From: Propionispora vibrioides | Lineage (GTDB): Bacteria; Bacillota; Negativicutes; Propionisporales; Propionisporaceae | Reading direction: 5' to 3' | Length of the DNA: 64,000 nt | Assembly: GCF_900110485.1 (NCBI RefSeq) | Contig: NZ_FODY01000013.1 | Location: 1 to 64,000, forward strand | Part shown: in pieces, positions 1 through 7,609 of the stretch | How positions within the stretch are numbered: the first letter of the stretch is position 1 | Layout of the letters: every line of letters begins with the position of its first letter | The notes under the pieces: model-generated | Told to the model about the DNA's origin: nothing | Database searches by the model: none | Seen by the model: the letters and a program-made list of their open reading frames with translations, nothing else | Position numbers and translations under genes: made by a program

Positions 1-331
1 CCATACTCCTTTCGGAGAGCGGCAGGGTCTCCCAAGTTCACACGGAGTAATGGTGTGTAGCATGCCAAGACCTTCGATCCCGGGGCGCCAGACTTAACTC
101 GCCTTTATCGCTAAGCCCAGTATTGTCTTCTGCTCGTCCCATACATCGACCTTTCCCTTTAGGAATTTCGGGATTCTACATCTTCAGCTTTCGCTTTCGG
201 CCTACTACCTTTCCTACCTACGCTTAGACCTGGCGTTACCGCTTCAGTCCCAAGGCTGGATACAGAGTGGCTGGCTAGACCTTCTCTGGCGGGATTTCCA
301 CCCGCTTTACTCCGTGCGCTTCTTGGCGCAC
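1..331 (-). mobile_element. Group II intron, 5' portion (continues beyond window)
   Basis: Read on the minus strand, the segment begins at 331 with GTGCGCC, which fits the GUGYG 5' end of group II introns. It soon reaches AAGCGGGTGGAAATCCCGCC, typical of the domain I stems of these introns. No convincing protein is encoded; the 69-codon reading frame in this stretch has a composition typical of structured RNA. The intron-encoded reverse transcriptase would lie to the left of the window start. The identification rests on recalled intron sequence features, not on a search. A different structured RNA or IS end remains possible. Confidence 0.55.
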
Positions 332-530
332 GGGACGGTTCTATCGAACCCAATTTGGTTGTCTTCACTTTTGCCTGCCAAATTCATGTTTCTGCTTGTC
401 ACTCATTTTCTAGTTTAAGCTTAGTGACCAAAAAACTAACTTTTAGCGTGAATCTTGTAACATGGCTGTTACACTGGCTCTCTAGAATAAGGATGAACAT
501 TCTAATCCTTAAAGAGGGAGGAGTTTAGAC
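332..530. other. Intergenic region: intron 5' exon and promoter region of the 531 gene
   Basis: On the minus strand, GGTTCGATAGAACC forms a small hairpin just outside the presumed intron boundary and may be part of the 5' exon. On the plus strand there is an imperfect inverted repeat TGTAAC-ATGGCT-GTTACA (456-473), possibly an operator, and a short AAGGAT/ATCCTT hairpin near 490-510. An AGGGAGGAG ribosome binding site precedes the gene at 531. No convincing -35/-10 pair was found. Confidence 0.3.
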
Positions 531-1118
531 ATGAAGGCTACGGCCCCGATCATGATTTTAGTCTTTGTTTTATTTTGCCTTTCCGGTTCTGTCTTAGCTG
601 CTGAATCACTAAAATTATCCGGACAACCTACCATGTTCGTCCCCGGTAAAAGCACCGGTTATTTTATCTGGCAGGATAGCGATGGCCTGCACCTTCGCAG
701 CACGTCTGACCAGAAGCATGTATTTAGCGGCGTTATTCAGACAAACGGCCATTTTGAAAATGTTTTCACGAAGCTGACGGAAAAGGATGACTACGCCCGC
801 GTTAACCAAGCCCGTGATGAAGTCAACTTTACATTTACTACGGCAGGCAATGAAGCGGGAATTGATCTGTCGCTTAAAGGAGGGACCTATATCAAGTTCG
901 ATTTATCTATGGATAGCCAGAAGGTAAACCCGTTCGATATATTTATCGGCAGCGAAGGCTGGCATCCGGTGGATTACAAATTCACGCTCCGCCATAAAGA
1001 AGACCACCAGGGCGATCGCGATGACGATCATACCACCATTATTATCGACGGAGGGTTCTGGTGGGACTGGCTGCCACATCATTTTCATCCCGGTCCTGGT
1101 CCCGCCCCCAATCCCTGA
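531..1118 (+). CDS. Small secreted protein of unknown function
   Basis: This 195-residue protein has a clear N-terminal signal peptide (hydrophobic stretch at residues 6-22, cleavage likely near SVLA-AES). It should therefore be exported to the periplasm or cell surface. The mature part looks beta-rich. The C-terminus is unusual: an acidic/histidine stretch (residues ~157-167, HQGDRDDDHTT), then aromatic and histidine-rich residues (FWWDWLPHHFHPGPGPAPNP). That could bind metal, but this is only inferred from composition. The start follows a strong GGGAGGAG ribosome binding site. It sits 87 bp upstream of bamA on the same strand, so envelope-related co-expression is plausible. I do not recognise the family. 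Confidence 0.75.
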   Translation: MKATAPIMILVFVLFCLSGSVLAAESLKLSGQPTMFVPGKSTGYFIWQDSDGLHLRSTSDQKHVFSGVIQTNGHFENVFTKLTEKDDYARVNQARDEVNFTFTTAGNEAGIDLSLKGGTYIKFDLSMDSQKVNPFDIFIGSEGWHPVDYKFTLRHKEDHQGDRDDDHTTIIIDGGFWWDWLPHHFHPGPGPAPNP

Positions 1119-1205
1119 TAAACCGTCTGATCTATTATGAAAGATCAGCACGAGAAAACTGCTAAGCCAATTAGCATTAATTACATAATTAATAGGAGCT
1201 TTAGA

Positions 1206-2975
1206 ATGAAAAAAAGGACAGTCAAGCCCCTCCTCTTTGCCGTCGGTTTTATGATCACAAGCATGTTTACTATGGTTCCATCCATATACGCCGACGACTT
1301 CACCGGTAAAACCATTGTCGGCATCAGCGTTACCGGTAATGAAGCCGTACCAAACGACCAAATTACCTCGGTACTTAAAGTGAAAGCCGGTGATACCTAT
1401 GATGCCGACGCCATTAAACAAGATATGAAAGCTGTTTTTGATCTTAACGATTTTTATGACGTACAAGCCAATTTCGTGGAAGTGCCCGAAGGAATCCAAC
1501 TGGTCTATTCTGTTGTGGAAAAAAAACCGGTTAAGGAAATAACCTTTACCGGCAACACCAAAATTTCCGCTAATGATTTGCTCACTCTGGTTTCGACACT
1601 CAAAGGTGCTGTTGTTGACAATAAAAGCTTACATGATGCCTCCCAGTCGATTGAGCAGTACTATCACGATCAAGGCTACATATTGGCGAAAGTAAGTAAT
1701 ATCGCCATGAACCCGGACGGAGAAATAAATTTCACAATTAACGAAGGCCTGGTAGAGGGTATCGTGATAAAGGGCAACGAAAAAACAAAAACATCGGTCA
1801 TTTCCCGTGAGCTGAACATAAAACCACAGCAACCGTTTGATGCCAAGGCCGCCAAACGGAGTCTCCAGAAAATCTATAATCTGGGCTTTTTTGAAGATGT
1901 CAATATCAAGCTGAACCCCGGCAGAGAACCGAATGCCGTTGTGGTGGAAATTGACGTTGTGGAGAAAAAGACAGGCTCGTTTACGATTGGCGGCGGCTAT
2001 AGCGAAAGCTATGGGTTCTCTTCTATTGTGGGCCTCGGCGACACGAATTTTAGGGGAACCGGCAATAATCTCAATGTGGAATTCCAGCACAGTTATTATA
2101 AATCACTCGGTACAAGCTGGAAAGTAAACTTCACCAATCCGTATATTGATGCTAAAAAGACGTCATTAAGTATTAGTGTCTTTAATACAACCGGTGAATA
2201 CAGCGATTACGGACTGGACGGTGATAATACAACGCTGCGCTCCACCTATTACCGGCGTAGCAGAGGGGTCAGTCTTACCTTGGGCCGGCCGCAGGGCGAA
2301 TATACCCAGAATTATATCACCCTTACCAAACGCAAAGACAGCTATTTAGAGTATGTTTCCGGGCCGGTTAACTACCTGGCCGGATCAAGCGATTCCACTT
2401 ACAATGCCGATTACAACGCCGACTACCTTAAGGATAATTTTGGTGAGGTGCACAGCGTCACGTTGGCTAAGGTTTATGATAATCGTGACAATATCTTTAA
2501 CCCCTCGGAAGGAAAACGTTTATCGTTGTCCAGCGAGTTTGCGGGAAAAGCGCTGGGCGGTCAGTTTGATTTCGACAAATACATCGCCGATTACCGGCAA
2601 TATTTTAAAGTAGGCAGCAAACAGGTTATGGCCCTGCGTCTTTCCGCCGGAGCGGCCACAGGCCATGTACCGGATGCCAGCCTGTTTACCGTAGGTGGCA
2701 TTGACACCTTGCGCGGCTATGAGGATGATCTGTTCAAAGGCAAGAAAATGTTTTCCTCATCCATCGAATACCGCTACCCTATCGCAAAAAAAATACAGGG
2801 AGTTGTCTTTACCGATGCCGGTAATGCCTGGAATGGAGATTATAATCTAAGTGAGCTGTACTATAGCATCGGTACCGGGGTTCGCGTGGAAACTCCGCTA
2901 GGACCGGTACGGCTTGAGTATGGGCACGGCAGTGAAGGCGGTAAATTCCACTTTACTTTTGGTACTCAATTCTAA
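1206..2975 (+). CDS. bamA: BamA/Omp85-family outer membrane assembly protein
   Basis: This Omp85-family protein inserts beta-barrel proteins into the outer membrane. I place the start at ATG 1206, after AGGAGC, because it begins a signal peptide (KKRTVKPLLF...YADD); the frame stays open upstream to 1137 but without a good start. The 589 residues contain three POTRA-like repeats (about 30-105, 106-180 and 181-255, each with a VxGN-type strand) and a C-terminal 16-strand-type barrel. The barrel carries the TLRGYEDD loop motif, the GPVRLEYG segment and a terminal phenylalanine (FGTQF). E. coli BamA has five POTRA domains, so this is a shorter form. Its presence in an otherwise Firmicute-like window indicates a diderm host. 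A TamA-like role is a lesser alternative. Confidence 0.92.
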   Translation: MKKRTVKPLLFAVGFMITSMFTMVPSIYADDFTGKTIVGISVTGNEAVPNDQITSVLKVKAGDTYDADAIKQDMKAVFDLNDFYDVQANFVEVPEGIQLVYSVVEKKPVKEITFTGNTKISANDLLTLVSTLKGAVVDNKSLHDASQSIEQYYHDQGYILAKVSNIAMNPDGEINFTINEGLVEGIVIKGNEKTKTSVISRELNIKPQQPFDAKAAKRSLQKIYNLGFFEDVNIKLNPGREPNAVVVEIDVVEKKTGSFTIGGGYSESYGFSSIVGLGDTNFRGTGNNLNVEFQHSYYKSLGTSWKVNFTNPYIDAKKTSLSISVFNTTGEYSDYGLDGDNTTLRSTYYRRSRGVSLTLGRPQGEYTQNYITLTKRKDSYLEYVSGPVNYLAGSSDSTYNADYNADYLKDNFGEVHSVTLAKVYDNRDNIFNPSEGKRLSLSSEFAGKALGGQFDFDKYIADYRQYFKVGSKQVMALRLSAGAATGHVPDASLFTVGGIDTLRGYEDDLFKGKKMFSSSIEYRYPIAKKIQGVVFTDAGNAWNGDYNLSELYYSIGTGVRVETPLGPVRLEYGHGSEGGKFHFTFGTQF

Positions 2976-2981
2976 TAATAA

Positions 2982-3029
2982 AGTCTGAGGTAGAAACCGC
3001 AGCGTAGCTTACGGTTTCTACCTCAGACT
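2982..3029. terminator. Bidirectional intrinsic terminator
   Basis: A perfect 18-bp stem (AGTCTGAGGTAGAAACCG and its complement) with a 12-nt loop is followed by TATTTT on the plus strand and preceded by an A-rich stretch. It separates bamA from the convergent racemase gene, whose stop codon it touches. Confidence 0.88.
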
Positions 3030-3720
3030 ATTTTAATGCATATTCCACGGCGGCGACGGCATGTAGCCTGGTTGTATCAAAAACCGGGATTTCAACATCG
3101 GCCTGCCTGATCAGCAGAGGGATTTCCGTACAGCCTAATACAACGCCCGCTGCCCCGTTTGCCGCCAGCTTATCTATGATGGTGGTAAATCGCGCCCTGG
3201 AATCAGACCGGATCATTCCCTGGCACAATTCATGGTAAATCACATGATGAATAAATTCTCTTTCCGCTTCCTCGGGAATCACTACGGTTATGTCAAACTT
3301 TTCTTTCAGCACCTGCTTATAGAAGTCTTGTTCCATCGTAAATTTAGTCCCCAGGAGCCCAACCTTTTTCATTCCCTTTTGAACAATGGTATGTCCAGTT
3401 ACTTCGGCAATATGGAGCACCTTGATGCCGGCCCGAGTCTCTATGTCATTTGCCATTTTATGCATGGTGTTCGTACAGATAACCACAAAATCAGCACCGC
3501 CGTTTTTCAGTCTGGCAGCGGCAGCTACCATCATATCGGTCAGTGTGTCCCAGCGGTTTTGATGCTGCAAGGTTTCTATTTCCTGAAAATCGACGGAATA
3601 CATCAGGCATTGGGCCGAATGAAGTCCTCCCAGTTTCGTGGCCACCGTTTCATTGATCAGTCTGTAATACTCCAGTGACGACTCCCAGCTCATACCACCG
3701 ATCAAGCCGATTGTTTTCAA
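3028..3720 (-). CDS. Aspartate/glutamate racemase family protein
   Basis: The protein (230 residues) belongs to the PLP-independent Asp/Glu racemase family (YgeA/RacX-like) that interconverts amino-acid stereoisomers in the cytoplasm. The two catalytic cysteines are visible in ICTNTMH (Cys82) and GCTEI (Cys197), and the N-terminal IGLIGGMSWESS signature is intact. The start codon appears to be TTG, 11 nt after AAGGAG. The gene stands alone between a terminator and a 220-bp gap. The exact substrate (aspartate, glutamate or another amino acid) cannot be told from sequence. Confidence 0.88.
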   Translation of the reverse strand: MKTIGLIGGMSWESSLEYYRLINETVATKLGGLHSAQCLMYSVDFQEIETLQHQNRWDTLTDMMVAAAARLKNGGADFVVICTNTMHKMANDIETRAGIKVLHIAEVTGHTIVQKGMKKVGLLGTKFTMEQDFYKQVLKEKFDITVVIPEEAEREFIHHVIYHELCQGMIRSDSRARFTTIIDKLAANGAAGVVLGCTEIPLLIRQADVEIPVFDTTRLHAVAAVEYALK

Positions 3721-3943
3721 ATTAAACCATCTCCTTTTTATGCTGCCATGCGAAGAATAACGACTCCCCTAACGATAAGACAGGCCCCGGTCAGCCTTAC
3801 GGGTCCTATTTTTTCTTTTATTTACAAATTTACCCTAAAAGGAAAAACTCCTGCTAAAAACTTAACAGAAGTCTCCCTGCAGATGTAAAATATAAGGAAT
3901 ATATAATACAATCGTCTTCTACCATAAACAAGAAAAATCAATT

Positions 3944-4549
3944 CTAAAACAATAGTTGCTCCAATTGCCGGCATAGCTCTTCATAGTCAACAGCGTTAAA
4001 ATCGGTCATATCCAGCTTGATCAAATATCCCAGCGAAAACTCACCATAGCCGCGGGTAAGACAGCGTTTGCTGAATTCATCATAATCCAGCAGGGCATCT
4101 GCCTTGCGGCGGTCAGCCGGCTGTTGGCCCTGATGATAGCTGGTCAACACGTGCCCCCAATGCCGGGAAGAATCCAGGTCCCGCCGTTTTTGCCGTTCAA
4201 ACAAAATAGCCAGGTCGCCGGTCATCCGGAGCGTAATCACCTGATAGCCATACTGCCCGGTCAAAGCGGCCAGGCGGGCCTTTTGTTTATCACTGAAGGG
4301 ATAATCCGACATGACGGCTAAACCCTCCTGCATGTAATCACATAGTTTGCCGTAATAATATTCCCAGCTTAGCCGGATGGTCGCTTCCTTTTCCGCCAGG
4401 TTGTCAAAACCTTGTTCATCCCAGAACTTTTCTTTGATCGCATCCGGTGACAGCAAGATGAACTCCGGCTGCCAGTCACGTATTTTATTGGCCAAATAGG
4501 TCTTTCCCGTACCGGGAAACCCAGCCAGTAAAATGAGTGTCTTCTTCAT
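3944..4549 (-). CDS. Small P-loop kinase-like protein (AAA_33/zeta-type)
   Basis: The product is about 201 residues from ATG 4549 (preceded by AAAGGA); the frame stays open upstream to 4627 but without a better start. Residues 10-17 form a Walker A loop (GFPGTGKT), immediately after a hydrophobic strand. The pattern of a small ATP-binding fold resembles gluconokinase-like and zeta-toxin-like kinases. It ends the minus-strand PTS operon, 100 bp beyond the aldolase stop. In that position it could phosphorylate the sugar phosphate made by the PTS to give the bisphosphate an aldolase needs. That role is inference; the substrate is unknown. Confidence 0.72.
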   Translation of the reverse strand: MKKTLILLAGFPGTGKTYLANKIRDWQPEFILLSPDAIKEKFWDEQGFDNLAEKEATIRLSWEYYYGKLCDYMQEGLAVMSDYPFSDKQKARLAALTGQYGYQVITLRMTGDLAILFERQKRRDLDSSRHWGHVLTSYHQGQQPADRRKADALLDYDEFSKRCLTRGYGEFSLGYLIKLDMTDFNAVDYEELCRQLEQLLF

Positions 4550-4649
4550 AGCCCTTATCCTTTCTGCTAAATAAACAGGTGCTACCCGCTCGAAAAGCGA
4601 CTGCCTCATCGGCCGACCGCTTTCCACAAACGGATAACACCTTTTTTGA

Positions 4650-5492
4650 CTATGCGTTTAAAAAGATCCCGATCTTATTTTTGATAATATTGAAAACCAC
4701 TTCATTACAGGGCATGATGTTTTTCCGCAGCGAAGTATTCTCCCTGCTTTGCGAAAAATATTTGCTCGCTTCCCGTGTCCAGCCAACCAACAGCTCGGTG
4801 CCCACGTTGAACTTGCGCACGCCGTGCTTGGTGCACTGCCTGATGTCCTCATCCTTGACACCAGTGCCGCCGTGAATAACCAGCGGAATATCGACAGTCT
4901 CATGAATCTCTTTTAACAGCGGTATATTGAGCTCGGTTTTCGATTTATACTGGCCATGGTTGGTGCCGACGGCAACCGCCAGGGCGTCAATCCCGGTCTC
5001 GGCCACAAACCGTTTGGCATCGGCCGGATTGGTGTAGGCCTTTTGCTGTTCCGTCACCACCAGCCCGTCTTCCATACCGCCAATGGTTCCCAGCTCGCCC
5101 TCCACCGACACACCTCTGGCCTGAGCATAGTCAACTACTTCCTGCGTTCTCAGGACATTTTCCTTAAAGCTCAGCGCCGAACCGTCAAACATGACCGAAG
5201 AGTAGCCGGCATCAATGGCCTTCCGGATATCTTCAAATTTGTTGGCATGGTCCAGATGCAGTACAACTTCGGCGCTTTCGTAGTCGGCCAGATGCTTGCA
5301 CACATTGGCGATGACGCCATAGCCGATATATTCCGCCGTACCGGCGCTGGTCTGGATAATGACCGGCGATCCCATAGCCTTGGCAGCCCGGATCATGGCC
5401 GGCAGCATCTCCAGATTATGCATGTTGAAGGCGCCCACCGTAAAATTCAACCGGGCCGCTTTCTCCGTCACTTTTTTCAAGGTAGTATACAT
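4650..5492 (-). CDS. Class II (zinc) fructose/tagatose-bisphosphate aldolase
   Basis: This 280-residue enzyme cleaves a ketose bisphosphate to dihydroxyacetone phosphate and an aldehyde. Residues expected of class II aldolases are present: catalytic Asp81 and zinc ligand His82 in LHLDHA, and further zinc histidines in GTNHG (His179) and IHGGTG (His207). The length and spacing fit the GatY/KbaY/FbaA group. The start ATG follows GGAGGAAATCACAC. It lies in the PTS operon, so its substrate probably derives from the imported sugar or alditol. A second class II aldolase is encoded at 49442. Fructose- and tagatose-bisphosphate specificity cannot be separated by eye. Confidence 0.9.
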   Translation of the reverse strand: MYTTLKKVTEKAARLNFTVGAFNMHNLEMLPAMIRAAKAMGSPVIIQTSAGTAEYIGYGVIANVCKHLADYESAEVVLHLDHANKFEDIRKAIDAGYSSVMFDGSALSFKENVLRTQEVVDYAQARGVSVEGELGTIGGMEDGLVVTEQQKAYTNPADAKRFVAETGIDALAVAVGTNHGQYKSKTELNIPLLKEIHETVDIPLVIHGGTGVKDEDIRQCTKHGVRKFNVGTELLVGWTREASKYFSQSRENTSLRKNIMPCNEVVFNIIKNKIGIFLNA

Positions 5493-5527
5493 GTGTGATT
5501 TCCTCCTGACTGCGTGTTTCTTTGCGT

Positions 5528-5911
5528 TTACTCCAGACCGCGAATGACATCCTTCGAGAGCTTCATCAGCGCGTCAATTTTATCAAGATAGTGCTGCAGC
5601 TGCTCGTCATCATTCTGTTCGGCCGCTTCTTTTCGCTTGACATTGTACAGCTTTAACAGATCAGTGTATGCCTTACCCAGTGTACGATTTTCCTGAATGC
5701 TTAGCTCATAGAAGCGAATGGCTTCGTCAATCTGCTCCAGCGCAAACAACTTGCCGCCCAGCTCATTAAGCAGTTCAAGCCGGACAGCTCCTTCGGCTGT
5801 TTCCAGGCGCTGCTTTAACACCGCCACCTGTTCAGGCAAAGCCGGATCAAGCTGTTTCACCGCAGCGGCAGGCTCCACTGGTTTTGCTGCTTTCTTTCCG
5901 AAGAAAAACAA
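5528..5911 (-). CDS. TPR-like helical protein of the PTS operon
   Basis: A 127-residue, highly charged, all-helical protein. The stretch EQIDEAIRFYELSIQENRTLGKAYTDLL (about residues 55-82) reads like one tetratricopeptide-type helical pair. The N-terminus (FFFGKKAAKPVEPAAAV) is low in complexity. The start appears to be TTG 5911 after AAGGGA. It is placed between the EIIC and aldolase genes (35-40 bp gaps), so it is very likely cotranscribed. It may mediate protein-protein contacts in the pathway. I recognise no enzymatic motif. Confidence 0.7.
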   Translation of the reverse strand: MFFFGKKAAKPVEPAAAVKQLDPALPEQVAVLKQRLETAEGAVRLELLNELGGKLFALEQIDEAIRFYELSIQENRTLGKAYTDLLKLYNVKRKEAAEQNDDEQLQHYLDKIDALMKLSKDVIRGLE

Positions 5912-5950
5912 GTTTTATCCCTTCTTTTCCTCAGGGCGTGTTAACACGCC

Positions 5951-7231
5951 CTAGAATATACTCATTAGCGGACTGATAATCCAGGCATACAGCAGCGCGG
6001 CTGCCACCGTATCCACATCAGTCGCCGTAGCGTTGGCAAAGCCCAACTGGCTGAACACCGTGACCAGCAGGGCCGGCAACAGAGTGATGAAAAAACCGTG
6101 GGCGATGCCGCCGATGATAGCGCCCCGTTTGCCGCCGGTGGCATTACCGAAAATCCCCGCCGTACCGCCGGCAAAGAAATTGGTCAGCATACCCGGCAGA
6201 ATCATGGCCAGGCCGAACAGGGGCAATACAAACATCGCGATAACCGTACCAATCGTCGTAGTCACAAAACCAATGATCACGGCATGGGGCGCGTAGGGAA
6301 ACAGCACCGGGCAGTCCAGCGCCGGTATGGCGTTAGGCACCAGCCGCATGGCAATACCACGGAAAGCAGGCACGATCTCGGCCAGAATCAGGCGAACACC
6401 GGCCAGCAGGACATAGACGCCGACGACAAACTGGATGGCCTGCAAAAAGGCATGCACCAAATAGTCGGTATGGCCGGCCAATGGAGCGCAAAACTCCGGT
6501 CCGGCAAAAAAGGCGGTAATCAGGTAAAGCGGCACCATAACGACCATCACCGAGAGATAGGTATCCTGCAAAAACTCAAACCCTTTGGGCAGCTTGATAT
6601 CTTCGGTGGATTCCTCCGGGTTGCCGCAAACCTTGGCTACCGCTGCCTCAAACAAATAGCCGATGGTGCAAAAATGGCCCAGCGCAATATCGTTGCTGCC
6701 GGTGATCCTGCGAATGAGCGGCTGAGCAATCGCCGGCATGGCTACGGCAAAAATACCGCCCACAATACCACCGATTACGATCAGTGTAACGCCTCTAAAG
6801 CCTGCGCTATAGCCAAATACGGTGCACATGGTCGCCATCCACAGAATGGCCTGACCGGTCAAAAAGATATATTTCCACTTGGTAAAACGGGCAATGATAA
6901 TATTTACAATAAAGATAGCTAAAAAAGTAAAGGCGATCGGGCTGCCCAGCCCCAGTTCGTTCATCGCCTGCCCGTTAATGGCTTCGATGGAAGGAATAAT
7001 ACCCTGCATATGAAATCCTTCGGTAAAAATCTTGCCAAAGTAAATCAAACTGCCGACAATGATACCTGCCCCGGCCGATAATACCTGGAAGCCCAATAAG
7101 GTTTTAAAGGTTCCGGCAATAGTCTGTCCCACCGATTTCTTCTGCAAAATCAACCCCAGCATGGCAATTAGCGAAATAGTAATTGCCGCCTGCGTCAAAA
7201 TATTGGTGATAATGAAGTTAATGATTGACAT
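5951..7231 (-). CDS. PTS EIIC component, ascorbate/UlaA type
   Basis: The membrane subunit of a phosphotransferase system: about 426 residues, roughly ten or more hydrophobic segments and UlaA (SgaT)-like features such as NIGQTIAG-like SVGQTIAGTFKTLLGFQVL near the N-terminus and a glycine-rich TNFFAGGTAGIFGNATGGKRGA segment near the C-terminus. The start chosen is ATG 7231, six bases after GGAGG; the ATG at 7237 abuts the ribosome binding site. It lies 30 bp downstream of the EIIB gene. Family members move L-ascorbate or related sugar acids and alditols; the aldolase neighbour argues for a sugar or alditol rather than ascorbate itself. Confidence 0.9.
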   Translation of the reverse strand: MSIINFIITNILTQAAITISLIAMLGLILQKKSVGQTIAGTFKTLLGFQVLSAGAGIIVGSLIYFGKIFTEGFHMQGIIPSIEAINGQAMNELGLGSPIAFTFLAIFIVNIIIARFTKWKYIFLTGQAILWMATMCTVFGYSAGFRGVTLIVIGGIVGGIFAVAMPAIAQPLIRRITGSNDIALGHFCTIGYLFEAAVAKVCGNPEESTEDIKLPKGFEFLQDTYLSVMVVMVPLYLITAFFAGPEFCAPLAGHTDYLVHAFLQAIQFVVGVYVLLAGVRLILAEIVPAFRGIAMRLVPNAIPALDCPVLFPYAPHAVIIGFVTTTIGTVIAMFVLPLFGLAMILPGMLTNFFAGGTAGIFGNATGGKRGAIIGGIAHGFFITLLPALLVTVFSQLGFANATATDVDTVAAALLYAWIISPLMSIF

Positions 7232-7261
7232 AAACATCCTCCTTCGCTCTTTTACTCAGGT

Positions 7262-7567
7262 CTACAGCACGCCTTTGGCCTGCAGTAAGGGTACCAGCTT
7301 TTCCTCAATCTCCGCTTTGCTAACAATGTTTTTCAGGTACAAAATAGTTGTTGTCTCCGGAAGGGTAAACTGTTCAAACTGGGATTTAAAATTGCTTGCC
7401 GTAATAATAACCTCCGGATTCATCGACACGGCTGAGGAGATATCGCAGTGATCCATGTCCGCCTCCACCCCCAGCTTGTTCAATACATCCTCCACACTCA
7501 TCTGGCAGGCAAAACTGCTGCCCAGACCGGCACCGCACACCATGAGCATTTTGATTTTCCGCTTCAT
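7262..7567 (-). CDS. PTS EIIB component, ascorbate/lactose-like
   Basis: A 101-residue cytoplasmic phosphocarrier. The phosphorylated cysteine is Cys11 in the VCGAGLGSS loop, which closely matches UlaB-type EIIB proteins. It passes phosphate from EIIA to the sugar bound by EIIC. The start ATG follows GAGGGG. It sits between the regulator gene (42 bp gap) and the EIIC gene. No separate EIIA gene exists in the operon; the EIIA domain on the adjacent regulator is the likely donor. Confidence 0.88.
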   Translation of the reverse strand: MKRKIKMLMVCGAGLGSSFACQMSVEDVLNKLGVEADMDHCDISSAVSMNPEVIITASNFKSQFEQFTLPETTTILYLKNIVSKAEIEEKLVPLLQAKGVL

Positions 7568-7609
7568 ACCGACCCCTCTTTTCTGATTAATGAACTAGAC
7601 CCCGGAAAC

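Noticed and set aside
159-368. 69-codon reading frame on the minus strand
   Set aside because: It lies inside the putative intron RNA and crosses its 5' boundary; composition (Arg/Ser/Gly-rich) and lack of a ribosome binding site argue against a protein.
6098-6922. 274-codon frame on the plus strand
   Set aside because: Antisense to the EIIC gene; low complexity, rich in His/Gln/Asn and without a start signal. A shadow of codon use.
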